Positions 47,813-58,200 of a DNA stretch of 64,000 bases are shown here, piece by piece. The notes beneath the pieces are model-generated. The model worked only from the letters and a program-made list of their open reading frames with translations. It was not told where the DNA came from and searched no databases. The DNA is from Chitinophagaceae bacterium (GTDB lineage: Bacteria; Bacteroidota; Bacteroidia; Chitinophagales; Chitinophagaceae). The position numbers were made by a program, and so were the translations under genes. The stretch spans positions 186,001-250,000 of the forward strand of contig JAHBTJ010000002.1 of the NCBI GenBank assembly GCA_019638595.1, given 5' to 3'. How positions within the stretch are numbered: the first letter of the stretch is position 1; the number at the start of each line of letters is the position of its first letter.

Positions 47813-49174
47813 ATGAATGATCCCTACATTTGTTACCTCAGCAAAATGAATATCATGAATCAGTATGTCAGCGATTTTGTAAGCCTTCTTGATAACGGCA
47901 ATAACACTATTTTCAATATGACGCCGGCGGAAGCTTCCGCCGCGGTTGCTTCCGGCGATCCGGGAGCTGTGCGTAAAATAGAAGGGCAGTTTGCCATAGT
48001 GGAAAAAGTGGGGCAACAGGTTTTTATGGCACGTTCTATCGGAAGACCTATGCGGTATTTCCTGGCAAAACAAACCGCGGGGCCACTGTTGATAGTGGCG
48101 GAACGTATGGACGAAATTTATGACTACCTTAAGCAAAAAGGGCTGCATAAGCAATTCCATCCTTCTTATACAAGAATGGCTCCGGCGCATCATGTAGTAA
48201 AGCTGGAAGTGATTGGCTGCCCCGATCCCAATCCTGTTTATACCCGGTTTTTTGAGCCTGAAAGAAATGTGCTTCCAACCGACCTGGATGCCATTGGTAA
48301 AAAATATATTGAAACATTAGCCAACGAATGCCAGAAATGGCTGCTGTCAATTCCGGAGAAGGAGCCGGTAGGCGTTTTATTTTCGGGTGGTATTGACAGC
48401 GGATCTGTTTTCCTTGTTCTATATCATTTGATGCTGAAGCTTGGCATGTCTCCGCAAAGACTGAAGGCGTTTACTATTTCGGTTAACGGTGGTGCAGATG
48501 CGGAACAGGCACACCAGTTCCTGGATAAGCTGGGGCTTTCTCTCTTCCTGGAAGTGATGGATGTTCCTGTGGCTGATATAAGCTATAAAGATGCCATTAA
48601 GGTGATAGAAGATTATAAACCGCTCGACCTTGAAGCTGCCACTATGGTGTTGGCGCTTTGTAAAAAGATCCGTGACACATATCCCGGCTGGAAATACCTG
48701 GCGGATGGTGACGGAGGGGATGAAAACCTTAAGGACTACCCGATAGAAGCGAACCCTGAGCTTACCATCAGGAGCGTGCTGAATAACACGATGCTTTACC
48801 AGGAGGGGTGGGGTGTAGATAAGATCAAGCATTCCCTCACTTATTCCGGGGGACAGAGCCGGGGGCATATCCGTTCGTATGCGCCTGCCAGGAAATACGG
48901 GTTCAAAGGTTTTAGTCCGTATGCGTTGCCCAATGTAATTGAAGTGGCGGAAGGCATTCCTTTTATAACGCTTACCAACTGGAAAGAAGAGGTGTTGTAT
49001 GCGTTGAAAGGAGAGGTGGTAAGCCGGGGCATAAAGGCTGTAACAGGCTTTGATATGCCGGTTTTTGAAAAACGCAGGCTACAATCAGGAGCAATTTCCC
49101 CGGATGGCTTTAAAAAGGTTTTTGCCGGGAGCGATATAGAATACCGCACCTATTTCCATTCTTTATATGCATGA
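47813..49174 (+). CDS. Asparagine-synthetase-like ATP-dependent ligase
   Basis: 453 residues from ATG 47813. The PP-loop SGGIDSGS is at residues 191-198, and the second family signature GDGGDENL lies near 300. Together they mark the AMP-forming synthetase domain of AsnB-like enzymes. The N-terminal 150 residues look like a degenerate Ntn domain (IEGQFAIVEKVGQQVFMARS), but no Cys occupies position 2 (the first Cys is residue 7), so glutamine hydrolysis is not expected. A ligase using another amine or an internal nucleophile, as in beta-lactam synthetase or lasso cyclases, is an inference. The stop overlaps the next gene by 8 nt. Confidence 0.85.
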   Translation: MNDPYICYLSKMNIMNQYVSDFVSLLDNGNNTIFNMTPAEASAAVASGDPGAVRKIEGQFAIVEKVGQQVFMARSIGRPMRYFLAKQTAGPLLIVAERMDEIYDYLKQKGLHKQFHPSYTRMAPAHHVVKLEVIGCPDPNPVYTRFFEPERNVLPTDLDAIGKKYIETLANECQKWLLSIPEKEPVGVLFSGGIDSGSVFLVLYHLMLKLGMSPQRLKAFTISVNGGADAEQAHQFLDKLGLSLFLEVMDVPVADISYKDAIKVIEDYKPLDLEAATMVLALCKKIRDTYPGWKYLADGDGGDENLKDYPIEANPELTIRSVLNNTMLYQEGWGVDKIKHSLTYSGGQSRGHIRSYAPARKYGFKGFSPYALPNVIEVAEGIPFITLTNWKEEVLYALKGEVVSRGIKAVTGFDMPVFEKRRLQSGAISPDGFKKVFAGSDIEYRTYFHSLYA

Positions 49175-50105
49175 TGGATATAATGGCCATACGATCACCG
49201 CGCTGCGCCCGGCAAAAAACAGGGTAGATCCTTATATTCCCTATCATTTTCTCCACGAACAGGAGCCTGGTTTATCCGGAGGATTTGAAACAGTGAATAC
49301 TGTTTTTCTTACAGGCAGGGAATGCGCTTTCAAATGTTTGATGTGCGATTTATGGAAAAACACGCTTGATGAAGCTGTGCCGGGTGCTATTCTTAAACAG
49401 GTTGACTACGCGCTGGAGCGGTTGCCGCCGGCGAAGCATATTAAGCTGTATAACAACGGGAACTTCTTTGATACCAAAGCCATATCTCCCGGCGAATACT
49501 CGGCGATAGCAGATCGCCTCCGCGGTTATAAAAAGGTGATCGTGGAGAATCACCCGAAGCTAAGCAACCGGCATTGCCTGGAATTTAAAGCATTGCTTGC
49601 AGGAAGGCTGGAAATAGCTATGGGACTGGAAACTATTCACCCGGAAATATTACCCCGGCTGAATAAGCAATTGACTGCGGAAGACTTCCGGAAAGCCACC
49701 ATTTACCTTAATAGCCACAACATAGATGTTCGTGCTTTTGTGCTTTTGAATCCTCCCTTTCTTACCAATGAAAGAGAGAGCATTGCCTGGACAATACGAT
49801 CATTAAAATTTGCTTTTGAAAGCGGTGCGGTACGCTGTTCAGTTATTCCTGTAAGACCCGGCAATGGCGTAATGGATATGTTGTTGAAAGCGCATGATTA
49901 TGTACCTCCCACGCTGGGTATGCTGGAAGAAGTTTTTGATAAAGCCTTATCCTTAAAGCTGGGGCAGGTTTTTGCAGATACCTGGGATCTTCGCTTCTTG
50001 TCAAAATGTTCTCTTTGTTTTGATCAACGGGTAAAGCGCCTGGAAGAGATGAATCTCACACAACAGATTAAGCCACCTATACAATGTACCTGCGGAAATG
50101 ACTAA
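49167..50105 (+). CDS. Radical SAM protein resembling archaeosine synthase RaSEA
   Basis: 312 residues. The [4Fe-4S]-SAM motif is C53-x3-C57-x2-C60 (GRECAFKCLMCDLW). Downstream segments IKLYNNGNFFD, VIVENHPKLSN, LEIAMGLETIHPEILPRLNK and VRAFVLLNPPFLTNERE follow the Elp3-type Radical SAM pattern and, in my reading, match the archaeal RaSEA family best. Four cysteines close the C terminus (281, 284, 307, 309) and could hold a metal or second cluster. Archaeosine is not known in Bacteroidota, so another substrate is likely. It overlaps both neighbours by 8 nt, indicating translational coupling. Confidence 0.87.
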   Translation: MHDGYNGHTITALRPAKNRVDPYIPYHFLHEQEPGLSGGFETVNTVFLTGRECAFKCLMCDLWKNTLDEAVPGAILKQVDYALERLPPAKHIKLYNNGNFFDTKAISPGEYSAIADRLRGYKKVIVENHPKLSNRHCLEFKALLAGRLEIAMGLETIHPEILPRLNKQLTAEDFRKATIYLNSHNIDVRAFVLLNPPFLTNERESIAWTIRSLKFAFESGAVRCSVIPVRPGNGVMDMLLKAHDYVPPTLGMLEEVFDKALSLKLGQVFADTWDLRFLSKCSLCFDQRVKRLEEMNLTQQIKPPIQCTCGND

Positions 50106-51612
50106 TAACGTATTTGAATGTGATATCCTGGTTGCCGGCGCCGGATTTGCCGGTTCTCTTACTGCTCTTGTTCTTAACAACTGTGGGTTTAAAGTGTGCC
50201 TGGTAGAAAAGGGAAAGCACCCGCGTTTCGCTATCGGCGAATCTTCCACACCTATTGCCGATATGATACTGCGTTCCTTATCATCTCAATACAACCTGTC
50301 CTGGCTGTATGATTTCTCAAGATATGGAAGCTGGCAGCAGGCGCATCCTGAAATTGCCTGTGGCATTAAAAGAGGATTCAGTTATTTTAAGCACTATCCC
50401 GGGAAATCTTTTTTTACAGACGACCTTCATTCAAATGAGTTGCTGGTGGCAGCCAGCGCGAGTGATACGCTGTCTGATACGAACTGGTTTCGTGCAGACT
50501 TCGACGCTTTCCTGGTATGGCAAGTGAAAGCGTATGGCATTGACTATTTTGATATGACATCAATTGAAACGGCTGTAAGGACCAATAACAAATGGACTTT
50601 CAATGCAAGCCGGGAGGAAGGAGCGATCACTATACGGGCTTCCTTTTTTATAGACGCTACCGGCAGCGGTTCATTACAGGAAAAATTGTTTTCGGTGAAA
50701 TCATCCGCTGAAAGCTTTTTGACCCATTCATTCGCGGTGTTTTCGCATTTTAATGCGGTGCCGGAGTGGACGGGCATATTGCAACAAAAAAATATCCCGA
50801 CAGGTGATTATCCTTACAACGTGGATCATTCCGCCCTGCACCACGTATTGGAGGAAGGATGGGCCTGGGTACTGCGGTTCAACAACAACCGCACAAGCTG
50901 GGGCTTTGCTTTGAATGGAGATGACAGCAGCTTGCGGGACAAATCTGCTACAGAAATATGGAACGCGATGCTGGCAAAATATCCCGACATCCATAACGTT
51001 ATCGGAAATGTTCCCCTGTCGCCTGAACCGGGTCGGATCATACGGTCGCCCAGGCTGCAGCGAAAGCTTGAAAAATGCTTTGGCGATGGCTGGGTGGCAA
51101 TGCCTCATACCATCGGTTTTATAGATCCTCTTTTCAGTACAGGCATCGCGTATTCGCTGGCGGGTATAGAACGGGTAGCGGGCATACTGTCGGAAAACCG
51201 GGATTTCAAACAGCCGCTCTATGCGCAGTTGAAAGCGTATGAGCATACTGTTTTTGAAGAGTTAAAGCTGATAGATATGCTGGTGGCCGGATGCTACAAA
51301 ACCATGCGGCATTTCCAGCTCTTCAATGCATGGAGCATGCTGTATTTTACTTTTACGATTGTATACGAGCAGCGCCGCCTGAACAAGCTGCCTGTTAAAT
51401 ATTTCCTGGAGGCAAACAACCCTGATGTGCAGGCGATCGCTTCCTGCACCTATAATGAATTGCAGGAATTAACGGAACGGCCAAATATATCGCAACAGGA
51501 TATAGAGATGTTTACGGCTAATATAAGAAAGCGCATAGCGCCCTATAATACAGCCGGCTTGTTAAAACCGGCTGCCAAAAATATGTATCACCACACGGCG
51601 GCAAATTTATAA
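50098..51612 (+). CDS. FAD-dependent oxidoreductase of the tryptophan-halogenase type
   Basis: 504 residues. The dinucleotide fold GAGFAGS is at residues 14-20. IGESSTP (46-52) aligns with the GEATIP segment of flavin halogenases. FIDATGSGS and GFIDPLFSTGIAYSLAG are FAD-site motifs of the same superfamily. The halogenase tunnel motif W-x-W-x-I-P appears only in part as GWAWVLRF, so halogenation is doubtful and another oxidation or reduction is possible. It is the third gene of the overlapping operon (8-nt overlap upstream) and ends 45 nt from the convergent TPR/FG-GAP gene. Confidence 0.87.
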   Translation: MTNNVFECDILVAGAGFAGSLTALVLNNCGFKVCLVEKGKHPRFAIGESSTPIADMILRSLSSQYNLSWLYDFSRYGSWQQAHPEIACGIKRGFSYFKHYPGKSFFTDDLHSNELLVAASASDTLSDTNWFRADFDAFLVWQVKAYGIDYFDMTSIETAVRTNNKWTFNASREEGAITIRASFFIDATGSGSLQEKLFSVKSSAESFLTHSFAVFSHFNAVPEWTGILQQKNIPTGDYPYNVDHSALHHVLEEGWAWVLRFNNNRTSWGFALNGDDSSLRDKSATEIWNAMLAKYPDIHNVIGNVPLSPEPGRIIRSPRLQRKLEKCFGDGWVAMPHTIGFIDPLFSTGIAYSLAGIERVAGILSENRDFKQPLYAQLKAYEHTVFEELKLIDMLVAGCYKTMRHFQLFNAWSMLYFTFTIVYEQRRLNKLPVKYFLEANNPDVQAIASCTYNELQELTERPNISQQDIEMFTANIRKRIAPYNTAGLLKPAAKNMYHHTAANL

Positions 51613-51656
51613 TAGTGTTATCAGGGAACCCGCTTTTCAGTATTCTGTATGGCTGT

Positions 51657-54600
51657 TCAGGGCTTCAGCGCATTCTTAAAATCGTCTGTTGATACCTTGC
51701 GTGTGTTGTATTCCTGCATATAGGCTTTGTGCTTTTCAAACGGATAGCGGCTATCATTTTTATAGGGATAGGAAGGCATGTTGTGGAAAGGCAACGGTTC
51801 AACAGTTTGTCCATGAGCGGTGTTCAGGTCGCCGTCTTTTACCCATCCTTCGCTGTAAACCAGGAAATCCCTCTTCCATCCTTTTGGCAAAGCAGGCAGG
51901 CTGCGGGCATCAAAATCAATGGTTATTTCATCGCCGGAATTACAAATAATGTATTCATCATCGGCTTTCTGCAGCAGTGGCAATACATCTCCATAGCGGG
52001 TATAGTACCCCGTAAGGTCGCGCCATTTTTGCCCACCGGTAGCTTGAGCGTAATCAAACCAATGGGGTCCGTATGGCCCGCCTTTCCGGTACATAGAGGA
52101 ATATCCCCTGAACGAAAGCCCGGCTTTTGTCATTGTAAGGTCGTGCATATTAACCGGCGCCTGCGCTGTTCCATTTGAGTAAAATATCTCATCCCAGTAT
52201 AGCTGCATGTTGGTGCGTATCCTTATTTTCCGGTTATCGGGAGTAAGAAATTTGTCTTTCAGGTCAACGATCACCATCTTGTCTTTTCCCATCGGGAAAC
52301 CAATATCGGGTATTACGGTTTGCCATTCACCTTTTTGATTGATCACCTGCAGGAGGGGAGGCATCATTTTATATTCTGCAGATTGCGCCGCAGCGGCATT
52401 GATGCTGGCATCTGAAGGAAAGGTCCAGCCGCGCAAAAACAGGTACAAACTGTCTTTTCCTGCCTGCGCTCCCAGATCCAGCACCAGGTCATGATCTTCG
52501 GCCAGTCCCTGGTATTTGCCTAAATTAAAATGAGATGTATACCGGAAGTCGTATGCCAGTATCCGAGGCAGCACATCATTACCGTTGCCATCGGTAGCGC
52601 TAACCGGATAGTGTTTGTTGGCAACGGCATATACTTTTTTACCGGGAAAAGGAGGGAGCACAAAACGTTCATCGGCAAATACATCCACTGAGTCGGGATG
52701 ATCTACCGCCACCAGCGCTGCCTTATCGAAGTATACGGTTTCCCACAGCTCCTCTGTGATCTTTATAGAGTAGGTATTGTCACGCGGTTTTATTTTTTCA
52801 CCGGGTATCAGCAGGTATTCTTTTGAAGCGTCCGAAAAAGCGTACATGGTATCCTTTCCGTTTACCGCCAGCGGCATGCCCAGTGCGCTCCGCCACATCA
52901 TATCCTTTAAAAATTCATACTCCTTACCATTCCATACAAACAAAAACGGGCAGGAGCCTTTTAACATTTGTTCTTCTATTATCCTTTCTTTTGCCGACGG
53001 ATCTTTTATGACCTGTGGGGCGCCGTTGGGCCAAATAATGCGAACAGCATCAACGGATCCGCGCGCGCCCAGCCCAAAATTGGTAATAGCCCTTTTAATT
53101 GTTCTTAACTGGTATAGATCTCCGGACTTCAGCTCAACCTGCGCTCCTATACCTAAACGGTTATTTTTATTATTGCCATAGGAAAGCCCGGTCAATTGCA
53201 CCTGCATGTAATGATTTAAATTGCCGCCGTCATTTCTTAACAGCTTCACGCCGTTGGGGGTGGCTAAAAAAACATCATCATCGCCATCAAGATTAAAGTC
53301 GGCAATAGCGATGCGGGTAGCCTGCAAAGGCGTTTGCGGTAATAAGTGCGATGCTTTGCTGAAGCCTTTTGTACTGTCGTTATGGTACAATTGTATACCA
53401 CGGGAGGAAGCATTGCCGGCAATGCCGGTTACTATTAGATCCAGGCGCCCATCGTTATCAAAATCTATAAAAGCAGCATCTGTTACTTGTATGTTCCGCA
53501 GGTCTTCGTTAAATATTTTAGAGGCGGGATCAACAGCAAACCCGGAGCCGTCAACATTCTTAAGTAACCAGCTTTGCGATGCTCCCCCCGCGATAAACAG
53601 ATCGGGCATACCATCGTTGTTATAGTCTGCCGAAACAACCACCCTTCCTTTAAATTTTTCATTTTTTAGCCTGGCTGACTGGGTAGCTTCGCTGAACTTC
53701 GAACGCCTGTTGTTATTCCATAAACGCGGCCCGCCGGCATCGTCAATAGTTACTATATCCAGGTCTCCATCCACATCATAATCCGTAAAGTCCATAGCGC
53801 TTGTTCCTCCCGGCGCTGTAAGCCCCATCATATTTGCCTGCTCTGTAAAACTGCCATTGCCATTGTTGCGAAAAAATTTGTTTGTTTCCTTGGTGGCCGC
53901 GTATAGATCAATATCGCCGTCCTGGTCAAAATCGGCAAACAGCATTTTTTCCACATTGGCAGCATTGTTCAGTCCTATATCCCGTTTATAGGGCATGAAC
54001 GAACCTGCCCGGTTTTTGTATATCAAAATTCCTTTTGTGGTGGCTATCAAAAGATCCGGGTATCCATCGTTGTCGTAGTCAATAAAGGCCACGTCAAGAT
54101 CGCGTGCGGAATGATTGATACCCTCCCCCTCAACTTTGGTTTCCTGGAAGTTCCCTATCCGGCTGGTCAATAAATAACATTCCTGTTTTCCTGCTATCAT
54201 GCTGCTGCTGTATAAATACATTTCGCCTGCCTCCGAATAATCGGTTACCGCTATAACGGCGTTACCTGTTTTATTTTGGAGTGAATTATCCAGGCCAATG
54301 GCGCTCGAGGCATCTGTGAACCTCGTATTGCCTACAGTAACGCGCCGCGTGCCCGGCTTCTTATTGCCCGACGCGAAATCTGCATATCCCGATGATAATC
54401 CCGGGCCATCCAGCATGAGCTGCGATTCGATGCAGGCGCCTGTTACCCGGAACAGATCATGAAACTTGCTTAAATATACCAGCGCCCCGGAGAACTGCCT
54501 GCCCCTGAGCGCCTGTATGGCCTGGTGGTAAGGAGTATTGATCGCCGGGGAAAAATCGGGTGCGATCTTTTTTATTTCCTGCAGGTAAAAAACTGCTGAA

Positions 54601-55181
54601 TCCGCTTTATGGTCGCGTGTAAGCGCTTCCGCCAAATGTAAAAGTATTACAACATTACCGGGCGCTATGGAAAGCGCTTTAAGCAAATATGCTTTTTTCG
54701 GTTCCGCTGTATGAAGGTTTGCCAGTGCATAGTATGCAAAAGTATTTTTCCCGTTGTTCCTGATAGCGGTATTCAGCTCATTGACCGCGTTTTGCTTTTC
54801 TCCTTTCCGGATATATATCTTAGCCAGCACAGACCTCATTTCATCATTCCCGGGGTTTAGCTTTAGTCCTGCCCTGGCTATATTTTCGGCCTTGCCGTAA
54901 TTTTTCTCCGTTAAATACAATATGGCCAAATCCCTGTAATTCAAAATCTCTGCCGGTGATATTTTAATCGCTTTTTCAAATGCGGCTTCCGCTTCGTTTA
55001 GCTGGTTCTTTTGTAAATACTGGTATGCAAGTACTCTGAGAGATACCTTATTGTCCTGGGAGAAGAGTATATGAGTCGTTAAAACAAGAATGACGGTCGC
55101 CACCAGCCTGCACCCTGCTCTGTTAGATGCAATGCTTCCCGGTATCTTTCCAATAAACTTATATATTCTATCCATCAGCAA
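51657..55181 (-). CDS. TPR/FG-GAP/ASPIC-UnbV secreted protein, copy A
   Basis: 1174 residues with a signal-type hydrophobic segment (LVATVILVLTTHILFSQ). The start could be the second ATG, two codons in. TPR repeats (about 50-240, with NQLNEAEAAFEKAIKISPAE) precede FG-GAP/VCBS repeats (about 300-640; DYDNDGYPD, DFDQDGDID, DFNLDGDDD), an ASPIC/UnbV domain (RLGIGAQVEL, RTIKRAITNFGLGA, VRIIWPNGAP) and a 420-residue C-terminal region of unknown function starting at FVWNGKEYEF. That last region is nearly identical to copy B. It is probably exported. It is downstream of copy B by 75 nt. Confidence 0.88.
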   Translation of the reverse strand: MLMDRIYKFIGKIPGSIASNRAGCRLVATVILVLTTHILFSQDNKVSLRVLAYQYLQKNQLNEAEAAFEKAIKISPAEILNYRDLAILYLTEKNYGKAENIARAGLKLNPGNDEMRSVLAKIYIRKGEKQNAVNELNTAIRNNGKNTFAYYALANLHTAEPKKAYLLKALSIAPGNVVILLHLAEALTRDHKADSAVFYLQEIKKIAPDFSPAINTPYHQAIQALRGRQFSGALVYLSKFHDLFRVTGACIESQLMLDGPGLSSGYADFASGNKKPGTRRVTVGNTRFTDASSAIGLDNSLQNKTGNAVIAVTDYSEAGEMYLYSSSMIAGKQECYLLTSRIGNFQETKVEGEGINHSARDLDVAFIDYDNDGYPDLLIATTKGILIYKNRAGSFMPYKRDIGLNNAANVEKMLFADFDQDGDIDLYAATKETNKFFRNNGNGSFTEQANMMGLTAPGGTSAMDFTDYDVDGDLDIVTIDDAGGPRLWNNNRRSKFSEATQSARLKNEKFKGRVVVSADYNNDGMPDLFIAGGASQSWLLKNVDGSGFAVDPASKIFNEDLRNIQVTDAAFIDFDNDGRLDLIVTGIAGNASSRGIQLYHNDSTKGFSKASHLLPQTPLQATRIAIADFNLDGDDDVFLATPNGVKLLRNDGGNLNHYMQVQLTGLSYGNNKNNRLGIGAQVELKSGDLYQLRTIKRAITNFGLGARGSVDAVRIIWPNGAPQVIKDPSAKERIIEEQMLKGSCPFLFVWNGKEYEFLKDMMWRSALGMPLAVNGKDTMYAFSDASKEYLLIPGEKIKPRDNTYSIKITEELWETVYFDKAALVAVDHPDSVDVFADERFVLPPFPGKKVYAVANKHYPVSATDGNGNDVLPRILAYDFRYTSHFNLGKYQGLAEDHDLVLDLGAQAGKDSLYLFLRGWTFPSDASINAAAAQSAEYKMMPPLLQVINQKGEWQTVIPDIGFPMGKDKMVIVDLKDKFLTPDNRKIRIRTNMQLYWDEIFYSNGTAQAPVNMHDLTMTKAGLSFRGYSSMYRKGGPYGPHWFDYAQATGGQKWRDLTGYYTRYGDVLPLLQKADDEYIICNSGDEITIDFDARSLPALPKGWKRDFLVYSEGWVKDGDLNTAHGQTVEPLPFHNMPSYPYKNDSRYPFEKHKAYMQEYNTRKVSTDDFKNALKP

Positions 55182-55256
55182 TTAAGTTTTCAGCACATAC
55201 TGCAGGCTATACAATACAGCTCTTGCTAAAGTATATAAGGCCGGAGGCTCGTTGTG

Positions 55257-58200
55257 CTATTGTCCACCGGGCATTCCTGTTTTTGGCTTCAACGCATTCT
55301 TAAAATCGTCTGTTGATACTTTGCGTGTGTTGTATTTCTGCATATAGGCTTTGTGCTTTTCAAACGGATAGCGGCTATCATTTTTATAGGGATAGGAAGG
55401 CATGTTGTGGAAAGGCAACGGTTCAACAGTTTGTCCGTGCGCGGTATTCAGGTCGCCGTCTTTTACCCATCCTTCGCTATAGACCAGGAAATCCCTCTTC
55501 CATCCTTTTGGCAAAGCAGGCAGGCTGCGTGCGTCAAAATCAATGGTTATTTCATCGCCGGAATTACAAATAATGTATTCATCATCGGCTTCCTGCAGCA
55601 GTGGCAATACATCCCCGTAGCGGGTATAGTACCCCGTGAGGTCGCGCCATTGCTGACCGCCCGAAGTGTTATAATAATCAAACCAGTGCGGGCCAAAGGG
55701 GCCTCCCTTCCTGTAGGAGTCTGAGTAACCCCTGAACGAGAGCCCGGCTTTTATCATCGCGAGATCGTGCATATTAACCGGCGCCTGCGTTGTTCCATTT
55801 GAGTAAAATATCTCATCCCAGTATAGCTGCATGTTGGTGCGTATCCTTATTTTCCGGTTATCGGGAGTAAGAAATTTATCTTTCAGGTCAACGATCACCA
55901 TCTTGTCCTTTCCCATCGGGAAACCAATATCAGGGATCACGGTTTGCCATTCCCCTTTTTGATTGATCACCTGCAGGCAGGGAGGAGCTACCTTGTATTG
56001 TGCGGACTGCGCCATAGAGGCGTTAATGCTGGCATCTGTGGGGAAAGTCCAGCCGCGCAGGAAAAGTAAAAGATGACCGTTCGTTGCCTGCGCTCCCAGG
56101 TCCAGCACCAGGTCATGGTCTTCGGCCAGTCCCTGGTATTTGCCTTCTGTAAAATTGGAAATATACCGGAAGTCGTAAGCCAGTATCTTAGAACGTACAT
56201 CGTTGCCCCTGTCATCGGTAGCGCTAACGGGATAATGCTTGTTTGCTATGGGGTATACTTTTTTACCGGGAAAAGGAGGGAGCACAAAACGTTCATCGGC
56301 AAATACATCTACTGAGTCGGGATGATCTACCGCCACCAGCGCCGCTTTATCAAAATATACAGCTTCCCACAGCTCCTCTGTTATTTTTATGGAATAGGTA
56401 TTATCACGCGGCTTCAGTTTTTCACCCGGTATCAGCAGGTATTCTTTTGAAGCGTCCGAAAAAGCGTACATGGTATCCTTTCCGTTTACCGCCAGCGGCA
56501 TGCCCAGTGCGCTCCGCCACATCATATCCTTTAAAAATTCATACTCCCGGCCATTCCATACAAACAAAAACGGGCAGGAACCTTTCAGCTTTTCTTCTTC
56601 AATCAGCTTTTGCTTCCGCGAAGGATCGCTGATGAACTGGGGCGCCCCGTTGGGCCAAATAATGCGCACTGCTTCCAGCGAATCGCGTCCCCCCACACCA
56701 AAGTTGGTAAGCGCTCTTTTAATTGTTTTCAGTTGATACAGGTCGCCGGACTTCAGCTCAACCTGGGCTCCTATGCCAAACCTGTTATTCTTATTGTTGC
56801 CGTAAGAAAGGCCGGTCAATTGCACCTGCATATAATGATTTAAATTGCCGCCGTCGTTCCTTATCAGCTTTATACCATCCGGCGACGTTAAAAAAATATC
56901 ATCATCGCCATCAAGATTAAAATCGGCTATAGCAATATGCATGCCGTGCAGGGGAGCTTCGGGCAATATATGCGACACGTTGCTGAAGCCTTTTGTGCTG
57001 TCGTTGTGGAATAGCTGTATACCACGGGAAGTTCCATCCATACCCGTACCCACTACCAGGATGTCTTCATGCCCGTCGTTATCGAAATCTGTAAACACTG
57101 TTTTAAAAACCTGTGTATTTTTAAGGGAGCTGGAAAACACTTCCGAAGCAGGATCTGTTATATACCCGTTTTTACCGGTATTTTTCAGCAGGAAAGAATT
57201 ACCGTTTGGAACTCCGGCAATGAACAGGTCAGGCAAACCATCGTTATTATAGTCGCCAAAACCAATGGCGCTGCCTTTCAATGCCGGGTTCTTAAGATCC
57301 AGGGAATCCGTAAGATCAGAAAATTTTGAGTAGCGCTCATTATTGAACAATTGAACAGAGCCGTTTGATAGCACAACGGCAATATCCAGGTCGCCGTCAG
57401 CGTCCCAGTCTCCGAAATCCATATCTTTTATTCCCGCGCCTGCGCCAAGATTCATTGCCTTAGCCTGCTCTGTGAACGAACCATCGCTGTTGTTACGGAA
57501 AAACTTATTCTCCTTTTTACCGGCTATATACAAATCCAGGTCGCCATCCTGGTCAAAATCAGCGATCAAAAGTTTGCTGCCGTCTGTTATATTTTCTAAC
57601 CCGGTATTCTTCTTTACCCTTGAAAAATTCCCGTCGCCCCTGTTTTTATAAATGATGATCCCCCGGGTAGTGGAAATGAAAAGATCCTGGTATCCGTCGT
57701 TATCATAATCGGCGAAAGCGGCATCTAATTCATCGCCGGTATGATTCATTCCCACGCTGGATGAAATATCGTTAAACGTTCCAAAATCTCTTTTAAAAAG
57801 GTAGCGTGAGGGCGGGGACCCGGGAACTGTGAAACCGGCGTAAATATAGGTGTTGCCGGTACCGTCGTCATCTGCCAGCGCCAAAACAGATTGCGTGGCA
57901 TGGATCGTTCCCTGTGTGATCAGCCCTGTTTTTTCAGCAACTTCCGTAAATTGGATATCGTTCAGGGTAACGGCACGATCCCTGTTATCGGTTTGGCCGA
58001 ACCTGCTGTCGTTAAACTCCGATTTAACGCCCGGGAACGCGGGAGGTTCTATTTCAGCAAAGCCGTTGGCATATACCCTGGTGGTTTCCATTAATTTGTG
58101 AAAGCGCTGTATAAAATAAAGCGCTTTGGAGGGCTGATCACCCTGTAAAAAAGCTATTGCTTTTTGGTATACGGTATCTACTACCAAAGGAAATTCCGGA

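Noticed and set aside
47813-51612. Lasso peptide or other RiPP cluster proper
   Set aside because: The AsnB-like and Radical SAM genes invite it, but there is no precursor peptide frame, no RRE domain and no leader protease or transporter nearby.
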